Positions 1-9,799 of a stretch of DNA of 64,000 nucleotides are shown one piece after another (positions within the stretch are counted from its first letter, which is position 1; each line of letters begins with the position of its first letter). Location: the NCBI RefSeq assembly GCF_000143415.4, contig NW_003314363.1:186001-250000 (forward strand), in the 5' to 3' direction. Under the pieces are notes generated by a model. The model worked only from the letters and a program-made list of their open reading frames with translations. It was not told the DNA's origin and searched no databases. The stretch is from Selaginella moellendorffii. Taxonomy: Eukaryota; Streptophyta; Lycopodiopsida; Selaginellales; Selaginellaceae. The position numbers and the translations under genes are program-made.

Positions 1-382
1 ATGGTGATCGACGAGGAGATCCTTTCGAGCCTGGCATGATATCTCTGCTCAAACAGCCAATTGCTGCGATGGATGTGTGGTTGTGGACGCCAATTGGGGT
101 GCGTGAAGAGCAGGAAATCCAGTCGCTTTCGACACTTTCGCTTGCTTTTTATTCCAACTTGTAGTACGCGGATGAGTACGAAATTACGTTTCTACTCAGA
201 TAAGCAAGTTACGGGGTTACAGTTTGAGTATCGTGATTAGAGTTTGATTTTCTTCACAAGGACGAACGATTTACAAAAACCCAGCAGACCCACTAGCCGA
301 TCTACTCGATCTTGGTGCTGCTGGCTTGGATCCATCTCCTGTGGAGTAGAGGGCTTCCTCTAAAACCTATATTAGAGAGCTT
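1..382. other. Left-edge sequence, no complete gene
   Basis: The first 40 bases read as an open frame ending in TGA (IDEEILSSLA then stop), which could be the last codons of a gene entering from the left, but this cannot be tested from the window. The rest up to the SAUR stop codon shows no ORF, repeat or RNA gene that I can support; it should hold the 3' UTR of the SAUR gene that follows on the minus strand. Confidence 0.3.
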
Positions 383-832
383 CTAGTCCCTGTTGTAAAA
401 CTCCACAAGGTCGTGGATCTGCTCGAGCTTCGCGCACACGGGGTCTTTCGTGTCCAGCAGCCATAGAAAATGCTCAAACAAAACAGCCTCGCAGGGAATT
501 TGGAGAGCTCCGCTGTGACGAAATCCATACTCGTCGGCGGCCTTTTGGAGCAAGGCCTTGAAAATGGGATGCGTGAGGTGCTTTGTGCTCACGATGAACC
601 TCTTGCTTCCAGCGTAAGCTGCAAAGAATCCCTTTGGAACATCCGGTGGCGGTTGATTTGTTCTAGAGACGCTTTCTTCGTCACTGTCCAAGTCGCTCAT
701 TTGCCACGAAGGCATCCTTTGCATGCTCGAAACACTTGAGCTCGACCGTGACGAGCTCCCGGGAGATGGAGAGCTTTTGAGAGCAGCTAGAAATTTTTTG
801 TGCATGCTACTAGCAAGGAATGATTGACTCAA
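383..832 (-). CDS. SAUR-like auxin-responsive protein, intronless
   Basis: A single-exon protein of 149 residues with the SAUR core at about residues 63-147: VPKGFFAAYAG, then KRFIVSTKHLTHPIFKALLQKAADEYGF, GALQIPCEAVLFEHFLWLL. The N-terminal 60 residues are Ser-rich and not conserved, as is usual in this family. SAURs are small auxin- and growth-related proteins; in flowering plants several inhibit PP2C-D phosphatases and so activate plasma-membrane H+-ATPase, which is family knowledge rather than something seen here. The start is the first ATG downstream of a TATA box at 907-912 on the same strand. A second SAUR gene lies 2.4 kb away in the opposite orientation, so the two form a divergent pair. 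Confidence 0.88.
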   Translation of the reverse strand: MSQSFLASSMHKKFLAALKSSPSPGSSSRSSSSVSSMQRMPSWQMSDLDSDEESVSRTNQPPPDVPKGFFAAYAGSKRFIVSTKHLTHPIFKALLQKAADEYGFRHSGALQIPCEAVLFEHFLWLLDTKDPVCAKLEQIHDLVEFYNRD

Positions 833-906
833 AGCACACTAGAGAAAGAGAACCGAGGAAAAAAACCGAGAAACTGGGAGTTGTGGCTCCTTGTTCACAA
901 CCAAGC

Positions 907-912
907 TTTATA
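907..912 (-). promoter_or_regulatory. TATA box of the minus-strand SAUR gene
   Basis: TATAAA read on the minus strand, about 75 bp upstream of the SAUR start codon, a normal distance for a short plant 5' UTR. Confidence 0.6.
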
Positions 913-3065
913 GCGTGGGAGATCGAACGTAAAGAACTGGAGAAAAAACTCTTTTTTCTTTCGTTTTCCATTCTTTTTCACTTGATTATTAAAGGGTGGG
1001 CGATGCGTTCCAACTGCTGGAGCTCTCTCCAGGTGGGAAGTGTGGCTCTTTCATTTCAATCGTTGCAGTTATGGTCCTGTGCGTTGTCTCGCCTAGTAAC
1101 AGGAACTTGCTGGAAATCCTAGGGACAACTCTCGTGTCACCCAACCTGGGCCTCCTTGTCGGATCCTCAAAAAACTGCTGGTTCTTTTTTCTTTTTACGC
1201 TAGGAAGGTTTGTGTCGCTGCAAAGCGGCTCCGCGATCTATAGACGAGAGCTCATTGGTTTGCTGGGCGATTTCCTTTCCATTCAAGTTGGCGTTTGGCT
1301 TTGAGGAACTAAATCGAATGTCGGTGTTTGCATTAGATGGTAGAGAGATGCATTCACTCAAGAGGCACTGTGCGCGCGCTTTATAAAAGTAATCACAATG
1401 AAGAAAAACCGGCCAAAATACTGGAGAACATGAACCTGATATCAGCGAGTGTCAACTCAAGTCGCAAGGACTGTGCAGGAGGTCTGTATTCAAGCCTCCT
1501 CTTGCTTTTTGCTTCCCTCTTTTTTCTCCAGTGTGTTCCTTTCGCCATTAAGTCGTGCTGTCTAACGTGCAGGGGTTGTGATCCTCCAGCTCCAAGCTCC
1601 AGCGAAGAAGCTGGCCGGACTGGATAGGGAACCTCACTGAATCCGGATAAAACGATTCAAAGCTTGTCATGCAACGTTCCGGACAATCGAAGAACCAAAG
1701 CCAAGCTCCGGCAATTATAAGAATCATTGCACATGAAAGAGATTGGTGGGTAGCCAACACGCTCTGGCCAACTTAACTTGGTAGCTGAATCTTCACACTA
1801 GAGAGAAAAAGGAAAAAAGAGAGGAAGAAACAATGGGGTGGTACAAATTGTACCTCTACACGCTTTGTCCTGGGATCAGAAGCTCATAACTCCAGTGGTT
1901 CCAGCGCGAATGCGACGACGACGACGAGACAACGAGATTAATCGTTCTCCAGAGATGTTGTGAATTAAAATTGCGGTGTTCTTGCTCGGGGAGCTCTCGC
2001 GGGAGCTTCTTTCTTACCGCATTTGCTGTTGTTTTGTTCATCGGGTGGTCATTGCAGGGAGGGGACCGCAAACTTAAGTGTGGCATGTGACTTTGATGAA
2101 AGAGGTGTGCGCGACAGTGAGGTATGATCCAATCTTTTCACGTTGGAGCTCGATTAGAACGGACAGAAGAACTAAAAAAACGATTCTGATCGGTTTTTTT
2201 GCTTGCCAAGAGTTTCTTTTGGCTGGTTGAGGAACAGAACTTGTGGAGGAGAAAAGGAGAGAAATGCTTGTTTACTGGTTGCTTGCATGGGGCGCTACTC
2301 TTGAGGAGCTCTGGGGAGAGGTTTTGTTGCTGCCGAGGTATTGTCTCCCCCCGAAACAACGCTGACAAATCCAATCAGGAATGTCAAGCTAAAAAAATGG
2401 TTTGTGGAGGAACCAAAAAAAAAATTGATTTTCAAGTTGCGGGGACCATGATCACTAATTTCAGCTGGTACCCTTGCAGGCTTACAGCTGCTGCTGATGA
2501 TAGCTAGGCTAATGGTTCCAGCCGAAAAAAAGGAGAAAAAGAAAAAAGAAAGATTTTTTTTCTTAAAAGATAGAGTACCGGCGGTGTTCCGATCGTCCTT
2601 TCCTTGATCATCGACCTTCGACGGAACAATTAGGTACTAAGTACTGCATTCAATGCTGTTTTTCCTTTCGTTTTCATAGAGCTTTTCTGATTGACTCTGG
2701 AAGTGAGATCTTTGGAAGGTTCATTTTGAGATCTTTGAAAACTTAAGAGCGGGAGGACCACACCGCAAGAAACCAGGACCACCGGATGACAATGCTCAAG
2801 AGCTCCTGGAGGGATTCATCGCGAGCAGAGAGGAAAGCAAGAGATAGATATGTATACTTTATGCAAGCTCAAGGACTGATTTTTTTTTTTCCTTTTGTAT
2901 TTTTTCTGCTCTCACAAAATTGTCATGAATCATGCTGATCTGCATGTCTGGTAGGGAGCACAAGTTGTTCCAGCCGAGTAGTAGATCCCTCCGTCACGAT
3001 CTTCCCCGTCATCTTGACGCGATTTATCTCCGGCGTAGCGGAGAAATGTGATTCTGCGGATCCTG
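913..3065. other. Intergenic region between divergent SAUR genes
   Basis: About 2.1 kb with only short, low-quality ORFs and several homopolymer runs (for example the T-run near 2881-2890). I see no transposon ends, tandem array or RNA gene. It presumably carries the upstream regulatory sequence of both SAUR genes. Confidence 0.5.
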
Positions 3066-3073
3066 CTATAAAA
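3066..3073 (+). promoter_or_regulatory. TATA box of the plus-strand SAUR gene
   Basis: The sequence CTATAAAA lies about 155 bp upstream of the second SAUR start codon. With the usual 25-35 bp offset, transcription would begin near 3100, giving a 5' leader of about 130 nt. Confidence 0.55.
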
Positions 3074-3227
3074 GTTCAGGGTCTTTGCAGGCTGAAATCA
3101 AGCATCAGCAGTGAGCTTTCTTTTGATCTTCCGCTTTGGAAGCTTTCAGCGTTTTTTTCCATCTCGCGAAAGAAAGATCAAGAAGAAAGAAAAGTTTCTC
3201 CACTTTGAAACGAGAAAAGTTTTGGCA

Positions 3228-3629
3228 ATGGCAAGACTTGTATCGATCCTCAGAAAGGCGCTCTCATCGAGCAAGCTACCAAGGAGCTACAGCAGCAATG
3301 GCTCCTCGAGCGGATTCTCCAGCGACAGTAGCAGTGACTGCGAAGGCAGCCTCAACTTTGCTCCTCCAAATGTCCCGCAGGGAAGCTTTGCAGTGTATGC
3401 CGGCGAGGAGAGGCGCCGGTTCTTGGTTAGAATGGAGCACCTCAATCACCCCCTCTTCAGAGCGCTCCTGGAGAAAGCTGCCGAGGAGTACGGCTTTGAT
3501 CATGCGGGAGCTCTCAGCATTCCGTGCGAGGCTGTTCTGTTCGAGCACGTACTTTGGCTGCTCAACAACAATGACGCTCAAGCCAGGCAGCTGGAGCTCG
3601 ACGAGCTTCTCCAATTCTACTCGTCTTGA
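3228..3629 (+). CDS. SAUR-like auxin-responsive protein, intronless
   Basis: A 133-residue protein starting at MARLVSILRKAL. The same frame is open further upstream to 3111, but that part is low-complexity Lys/Phe-rich sequence and the N-terminal helix typical of SAURs begins at this ATG. The SAUR core covers about residues 46-130 (VPQGSFAVYAGEERRRFLV, HLNHPLFRALLEKAAEEYGF, GALSIPCEAVLFEHVLWLL). It closely parallels the SAUR at 383-832, including the IPCEAVLFEH motif and the Ser-rich leader, so the two are probably an inverted duplication. No intron is present, as expected for the family. Confidence 0.9.
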   Translation: MARLVSILRKALSSSKLPRSYSSNGSSSGFSSDSSSDCEGSLNFAPPNVPQGSFAVYAGEERRRFLVRMEHLNHPLFRALLEKAAEEYGFDHAGALSIPCEAVLFEHVLWLLNNNDAQARQLELDELLQFYSS

Positions 3630-3951
3630 TCATCATCGATCGAAAGGGAGAAAAATCAGAAAAGTGGAAGAGTTTAGAAGGGCGAGCTTGTCGGTCGATC
3701 TGATTCAAAGCTTGTTTGGATCGATCGATTCTCGCGGAGGAGTTCTTCTCCTTTTTTTTCGATTAAAATTTAGTTAGCTAGTTCATCTTCTTCGTCTCCT
3801 TCTAGACAGTGACAAGTTCTTCGTCTAGATCCTGCTGACGTACAAAGTTTGGCCTCCGGGTAAATTCCGGATAGATTCCTTGTAATATGGGGACGAAAGG
3901 AGATCCAACGGTGCATTTCCATCGATTCTTATTTTAGGGCAGTGTTGCGCG

Positions 3952-5869
3952 ATGATACGCGTCGCGGATGGAGCAGCGGGAGCGCCGCCTCCGCCGCTCG
4001 ACTACGCGCAGCTCTTCTCCTTCCAGATCGCATTTCGCGACGGCGGCAGCGGCGGCGGCAAGGTGAGAAGGAGATTGTCACGCGATTGATTGCAATGATC
4101 GCTGCGAGATGAAACGATCTGGTATTGCAGGAGTGGGAGAAGGCGATCTTGGAAGTAAATTTTGCTGTGCGTACATTCATCTTGCTGGATAGGGAGCGCG
4201 TCGTCGTGGTTGGTTCTTTTCTTCTCCGTGCTCTTTTCACTGGAGATTTTTTGGTCTGAGCGAACACACTTATCATTTCAGACCTTTGCAGGCACGGCCG
4301 TTTGACTCGTACACGCGATGCGCGTTCGATAAAGATGTCGAGGATCCTTTCGTGTCGCTTTTCTTTGGGTTAGTCCATGCAAACATCAGATTTCTTTGGT
4401 TTTGTTGGTGTTAGTGGCGAATCTTAAAATCGCCCAGCTTGGCAGTTTACTTGAGTTAGAGCTCAACGTCCAGAACAGCGCCGAGAAGGAATGCATGCTA
4501 CATCTTCTGCAGGTATCAATGCAGCAAATAAACTTTAGCGTCACTTACCGGGCTTTTGCAGTGTATCGCGAAAAATATGACTGCAGTAGAGGCTGTGCGT
4601 CAAGGCATTGGTATTGTCGGCCTGGTAAAGAGACTTGGAGAAAATGAAATTCCTCTCGTAAGCGTGTCGTACTTCTCGCAGGACAAAAGGATACTCAAAT
4701 ATGGAATCATTTTGCGCAAAGCAAAAGCTAAGCGGAGGAGGACAGAACGCTTTCTGGTGGTTGTACCTGGAAAGCTTCTTATGTTTGCCGTAAGTGGTTG
4801 CTTCAGGCGCGAAGGATTTCTTTAACATGGCACGTATTTGCAGGGAACAAACATACTTGGTCGACATGTGCGATCTGTGACCTCTCTTTTCCGCGCGAAC
4901 GTCAAGGTAAGAGGCACGCCTAGACTGTTTGCTCTTTACTCACTCAATTTTTGTTCGTGATGACCCAGATGTCATTTAATCAGCTGGAGTTTCAAATCAT
5001 AGCACATCACTCTAAGGAGGTACGCGCAATGCGCTGCAACTTTAAAAATCTAATGTTATTCTTTTGAACAGAAAGAGATGAGTTCCTGGATAACGGCTCT
5101 TGAGGAGTCAATCCAGCGTGCTGATCAAGTACGTAGAGCAACATGCATAAAGCCGGAAGTAGAAAGCAGCAAAACATTGTCCGTGTCCGAGGAGGAAGAT
5201 CGTAAACGAGCACGAAGGCCGCTCCGTCCGCGTTATAGTGATCAACTCACGGGGACTTCTAACGAGACACAGGGCCTCGACGAACCACGAGTTTCAGTCC
5301 GTCAGTTCGAGGATGAAGGAAGAACAGGCTATTGGCGTCGCTGTGACAACGCCTTTGAAGAGGGCCACAGAAGAGTATCACTTTCCAGAGAACGCTTGAA
5401 AGCGGCAATTGAAGACATGTCAGATATGATCAGTCGACTGAACGTTAGAAAACGGCAAAGCTTTCCTCAGCCCTGTCTACCTGAGAATTATGTCAGACTA
5501 TCGGAGGCCTATCGTCATCGCGAACACCGTCCAAGACGGCAGCAGCAAACAGACTCTTCGTCGGAGAATTTCTACACAAATGCTGTTTGCAGAGCTGCTG
5601 AGGAATCCAGGTTTAGAGGAATCTGCAACAGCAGCAGTAGGCACCGACGCAGAAGAAGGAAAGAACCCGAGAGATACTATAGAAACTGCTGGGATGATCC
5701 TGTTGCCGGTGGTGCGGTTGCTCGACTCGACAACGATGGCAGCCTTGGAAACAGGAACAATATTGAAGCGTTCAGGGAGTCGTGGAAACAGCAACCGGCA
5801 TCATCAATGATCGAACTCCCGGAGCGGAGGAGAAGCTTGGCTCCTTTCATCTCGAGGAAAGTCTATTAG
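3952..5869 (+). CDS. Unrecognised protein with PH-like segment and basic C-terminus
   Basis: Nine exons join in frame to 464 residues: 3952-4062, 4131-4154, 4292-4368, 4446-4512, 4562-4657, 4682-4789, 4844-4906, 4969-5019 and 5072-5869. The segment spanning exons 6-9 (about residues 160-255) has the rhythm of a pleckstrin-homology fold: YGIILRKAKAKRRRTERFLVV, LLMF, VRSVTSLFRANVK, FQIIAHHSKE, then a closing helix MSSWITALEESI with the conserved Trp. The remaining 200 residues are Arg/Ser/Glu-rich and look disordered. I do not recognise the N-terminal 155 residues or the family as a whole. The exon 8 start could also be 4984, removing five residues. Lipid or protein binding through the PH-like part is inference only. 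Confidence 0.65.
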
Positions 5870-6062
5870 CACTCGTATTTTTTTCGGGGGGTACAGGACC
5901 AGCACTGTAAAGGGCGTCATCAATAAACTGGATCAATTGGGAAAAGTCCAAGCGAACGAGTCCAAAGTGTGAAGCTGCTACTGAAGTTTCGTTGAAGCAA
6001 CAGGCTCAGATCCGGAAAAAAGCTTTTTTCTATCACGTCAATTCGGAGTCGACTTTCGGAAG

Positions 6063-6070
6063 TATATAAA
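6063..6070 (+). promoter_or_regulatory. TATA box of enoyl reductase-like gene
   Basis: TATATAAA lies 43 bp upstream of the start codon at 6113, implying a very short 5' leader of roughly 15-20 nt. Confidence 0.6.
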
Positions 6071-6112
6071 TCGCTGGGATGGGGAGGGTGCTGGGTCTAG
6101 TTTTGTGGCTTA

Positions 6113-7343
6113 ATGGCGAGCACAGGCAACAGAGCTATACTACACAAGGTTGATCCAAATTATACGGGGATTGGAAAACTGGAACTGGCTAGCAGGCCGA
6201 TTCCCGAGGCGCTCCCAGGCAAGGTTGTTATCCACCTTCTTTTGAGGCCCATCAATTCGACGGATCTTACCTCCCCTCTAAGTCGCCATGGCCGTCCTGT
6301 TTCCACACCAGGCTCGGAAGGATACGGGATAGTTCATGCTGTAAGTTCGCGAACAATATTTGCTGTTTTTTTTTGCTGACTTTGAGAGCTTCCAGATTGG
6401 AGATGGCGTTACCAAAGTGAAGCCGGGGCAGAGGGTGGTGCCGTTTGTATGGGAGTCAGCGATTGAGAGCGGTGATGGTTCGTGGCAAGAGTATGTTTGT
6501 GTGAGAGAAAGCATGCTCACTTTGGTGCCGGACTCCGTCTCCAACGAGGTGGCAGCACAGTTTGTCCTGAATCCGTGGACTGCTGTTGGTTTGATGAGAG
6601 ACCTTCATGTCCCCGAGGGCGATTTTATGCTGCAAACAGCTGCCGGTTCCATGCTTGGAAGGTAAAGTCTTGAAAGTTCTTCTAGTTTTCCTAACTTATC
6701 TCTTTGCTTACAGGCTTGTGATCCAGCTAGCCAAGCACAAGGGGATCAAGATAATCAATGTTGTCCGACGGGAAGAGCAGAAAGAAGAGCTCAAGGCACT
6801 CGGGGCCGACGAAGTGATTTGTTCTACAACCGAAGGTAATCTCTTGTCATCCGTTTGCATTCTTCTAGATTTATACGTGTTTGTTTTGACAGATGTTGTT
6901 GCGAGAGTCAAGGAGATTACAAGTAATAAGCTCGTGTATGGAGCTTTGGACTGCGTTGGTGGAGGCATGACCAAGGTACTTTCTTTCTCCCTTTCTTACT
7001 GGGCATTCAAGTAAATGTGTACTTCTGGTTTTAGATTGTGACAGGATGCGTGAGAAGAAAGGGAACGGTGTTTCTGTATGGCGTTCTCTCCGGCACGGAA
7101 GCCACCATAAACATCTATGATCTGCTCCGGCAAGTGAAGATCAAAGGCTGGCTCGTGATGAATTACTGGGACTCTGTGGAGCACAGAGACGCTTTCATCA
7201 GCGAGGCGTGGAGGCTTTTCGAAGCGAAGGTCTTTCAGCTCTCGCCGTGCAAGAGATTCGAGCTCTCGGACGTCGAGGAGGCCCTCAAAGACGTGGGAAA
7301 AGGCGGTGGAGGTACCAAAGTACTTCTAGAAACCAAACTTTGA
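6113..7343 (+). CDS. Enoyl-thioester reductase-like MDR oxidoreductase
   Basis: Five exons (6113-6340, 6396-6661, 6714-6835, 6893-6975, 7035-7343) encode about 335 residues of the medium-chain dehydrogenase/reductase fold without catalytic zinc. The N-terminal GroES-like part contains VVIHLLLRPINSTDL; the cofactor part contains LNPWTAVGLM, LQTAAGSMLGRLVIQLAKHKGIK and IINVVRR. The LNPWTA and INVVRR blocks are characteristic of mitochondrial 2-enoyl thioester reductase (MECR/ETR), which performs the last NADPH-dependent step of mitochondrial fatty acid synthesis. The usual plant enzyme has an N-terminal presequence; here the protein starts directly with MASTGNRAILHKVD, so a cytosolic or other quinone-oxidoreductase role is also possible. 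Intron phases are mixed and all splice sites are GT-AG. Confidence 0.8.
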
Positions 7344-7465
7344 GAAAACGTTTTGCTCGTATGATCTGTGCCTTGGAATAAGGAATTTTTCACTGTTGTG
7401 TGTTCTAAAGCTGTGTATTAACAAGAGATAGTGTGCATGGAGAAAGGTGGTCAAAGAAACACAGA

Positions 7466-9442
7466 CTATTTGTCTAGTGCCACAGAGTTCGCAAGGAGGA
7501 TATAGCCAGCGGCATCCGCAGGACTGCCGCCACCGTCAAATATCGATTTTGCTTCTTTGTGGCTGCCACAGGCTCCCAAGAGGCACGACCGATCCAGCGA
7601 ATCGGGCTCGAACGGCATCGTCTCGGCGAGCTCCCGGGCATCCACAACGTATCCCCCGCGCGCCAGGAGATCGATCGCGCAGCTAAAGTGCTGCTTCGTG
7701 GGACGCTGCTGGAAATCTCGATGGATCGAAACAAATGCAGCGCGCCCTCGGTGTAACTCGCCCGCATGGATGCACGCCCTCAGCATCGTCACGAAGGAGA
7801 CATCGTTCGGAGACACTGCCTCGAGTACCATTGCGTGGAAGAGATGTAAGGCCTCGTGTGGCCTCTCGTTGTGCCCATACGCTGCCATGAGCGCGTTCCA
7901 CGATACCACGCTGGGCTCCTCGATGCCATCAAAGATCCTCCTGGCATCTTGCAGATGCCCGTGCTGGGCATATGCCGAGAGCATTGCATTCCGCGTCACA
8001 GAGTTTCTTTCGTCCATTGCGTGAAAAAGATACCACGCATCTTCAAGCTGGCCAGCTTGTGCCACGGCGGACACAACAATCGTCCAGGTGACTAGATTCC
8101 GTTCCTCCATTGTGCTAAAGATCCTCTTTGCCTCGCCAAGATGCCCTTTAGAGGCAAAGGCTGTGATCATTGCATTGATGGCGACGAGATCCCAGCGCGC
8201 CATTCGATCAAACATTGACTTCGCCTCTTCCACCCAACCAATTGACGCAAATCCACCCAGAAGCGTTGTCCACGAGACGAGATTCCTCTCTGGCATTCGA
8301 TCGAACAGCTCACGGGCCTCCCGGATTTGCCCGCTCTGGGCATACCCGCTAAGCATTGCGTTCCATGAGATAAGATCCCGCTTCTGGAAAGAGAATTCGA
8401 AGAGGTCCCTGGCTGAGTCCAGCATCCCTTCCTGGGAGAACGCCGCAAGCATTGCATTGCAGGCGATCAAGCTCCGCTCCTTCATCTCGCAAAACAAGGC
8501 TTGGGCCTCTCTAATCTGTCTGTTTTGAGTGTAGGCGACAAGCATCGCCGTCCAGGAGAGAACATCCCTCTCAGGCATCGCATCAAAGAGAGATCTCGAC
8601 TGCGATACTTGTCCGGCATGAGCATAAGCAGAGATCATCGAGTTCCAGCACGCCAGATCCCGCTGCTGGGCGGAATCAAAGAGCCTCTTGGCATCGCTCA
8701 CGCATCCGGCATTAGCGTAGGCGGATTGGAGCGCCGTATTGCAGTGGAGATCCCATTCGGGCATCGTGTCAAAGAGGTTCTTGGCATCCAGCAGATGCCC
8801 AAGCTGGGCATATGCCGTAAGCATCGAGTTCCACGTCACGAGATTCCTTTCGGCCATGGAATCAAACACCCGCTTGGAATCCTGCAATCTGCCGTTTTTG
8901 GCAAATCCCCCCAATAATGCATTCCACGTTACAAGGTTTTGTTCTGGCATCTTGTAAGAAAACTCTTTCATCTTATGTATTTGCCCGTTTTGAGCATATG
9001 CAGTCAGCATGGCATTCCAGGTCACTATGTCTCTCTCGCGCATTTCAGAGAATACTTGCAATGATTCTCTAAGATTTCCTTCTTGGGCATATGCGACTAG
9101 CATGGTCGTCCACGTCACCAGATCCAGTTGAGGCATCCTATTGTACACCTGCGCTGCGTCTTCAATATGCCCGTTTTGGGCATATGCTCTTAGCATGGAA
9201 ACCCACGAGTAGATTGTCCTGGAGGGCATGGCATCAAACACTTGGCGGGCTTGCTTGACGCCCCCAAATCTCCCGTAGAGTTGGATCAGTGTGTTCGAGA
9301 GCCTCGTGTCGTGGGCGAAGAAATCCAGCTCCTTGAGCTGGGTGTGAGCCTCTCTCGTCATCGCCAGGCTCTTGCAAGATGCCAGGAGCTGGATGCAATG
9401 GTCGCGTTCTTGGAGCATGGCGGCAAATTGCGGGGCTTCCAT
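7466..9442 (-). CDS. PLS-class pentatricopeptide repeat protein, intronless
   Basis: A single open frame of about 658 residues from MEAPQFAAMLQERDH. It is built almost entirely of tandem 31-residue S-type PPR motifs (about 14), with the recurrent core NLVTWNAML.AYAQ.G and DAKRLFD.MPERD. After the last full repeat it reaches an E1-like segment (SCLLGACGSH.., YILLANSVA) and stops, with no E2 or DYW deaminase domain. PPR proteins bind organellar RNA in mitochondria or plastids. An in-frame ATG 18 nt upstream (9460) overlaps the preceding coiled-coil ORF; I prefer 9442 because its context (gga ATG G) is strong and it lies 2 nt after that ORF's stop codon. Intronless PPR genes are common in this lineage. 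Confidence 0.88.
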   Translation of the reverse strand: MEAPQFAAMLQERDHCIQLLASCKSLAMTREAHTQLKELDFFAHDTRLSNTLIQLYGRFGGVKQARQVFDAMPSRTIYSWVSMLRAYAQNGHIEDAAQVYNRMPQLDLVTWTTMLVAYAQEGNLRESLQVFSEMRERDIVTWNAMLTAYAQNGQIHKMKEFSYKMPEQNLVTWNALLGGFAKNGRLQDSKRVFDSMAERNLVTWNSMLTAYAQLGHLLDAKNLFDTMPEWDLHCNTALQSAYANAGCVSDAKRLFDSAQQRDLACWNSMISAYAHAGQVSQSRSLFDAMPERDVLSWTAMLVAYTQNRQIREAQALFCEMKERSLIACNAMLAAFSQEGMLDSARDLFEFSFQKRDLISWNAMLSGYAQSGQIREARELFDRMPERNLVSWTTLLGGFASIGWVEEAKSMFDRMARWDLVAINAMITAFASKGHLGEAKRIFSTMEERNLVTWTIVVSAVAQAGQLEDAWYLFHAMDERNSVTRNAMLSAYAQHGHLQDARRIFDGIEEPSVVSWNALMAAYGHNERPHEALHLFHAMVLEAVSPNDVSFVTMLRACIHAGELHRGRAAFVSIHRDFQQRPTKQHFSCAIDLLARGGYVVDARELAETMPFEPDSLDRSCLLGACGSHKEAKSIFDGGGSPADAAGYILLANSVALDK

Positions 9443-9444
9443 TC

Positions 9445-9741
9445 CTAAATCTTTGTACATTTCATGACTCGAGAGACTCGCTCACTCAAGGCTTGGTTCT
9501 CTTGGTCCAGCCGATCCATGCGCTCCTCGAGGCATTGATTCACTTCCTCGAGGCGAGAGACGCTGTGCTGGAGGCTCTCGCAGCCCTGTTCAATCTGTTC
9601 AATATGCATCTCCAAGTAGCCATTCCTTTCCTCCAGCAGTGCAATGCACTCCTCTACAGCCTGATTCTCCTGCTTTACCTGTGAGAGGCGCTCGTTCATC
9701 TCCTCCTCCAGTTGGGTGACGTACTCCTCTAGCATCCTCAT
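9445..9741 (-). CDS. Coiled-coil ORF directly upstream of PPR gene
   Basis: A 98-residue frame that is a continuous heptad coiled coil from about residue 3 to 90 (MRMLEEYVTQLEEEMNERL, LEERNGYLEMHIEQIEQ, LEERMDRLDQENQALSERV). It contains no proline and few hydrophobic residues outside a/d positions, which argues against chance. Its stop codon (9445-9447) is followed after two bases by the preferred PPR start at 9442. Either the two are one gene joined by a splice or frameshift I cannot see, or the transcript carries two ORFs. A GT-AG intron joining them directly would be only about 33 nt, which is too short. I do not recognise a family. Confidence 0.5.
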   Translation of the reverse strand: MRMLEEYVTQLEEEMNERLSQVKQENQAVEECIALLEERNGYLEMHIEQIEQGCESLQHSVSRLEEVNQCLEERMDRLDQENQALSERVSRVMKCTKI

Positions 9742-9799
9742 TAGAATTAACGGAAAATTCCAAGCCTCTCATATTTGCAAATGCAAAAAAAAAATCCCC

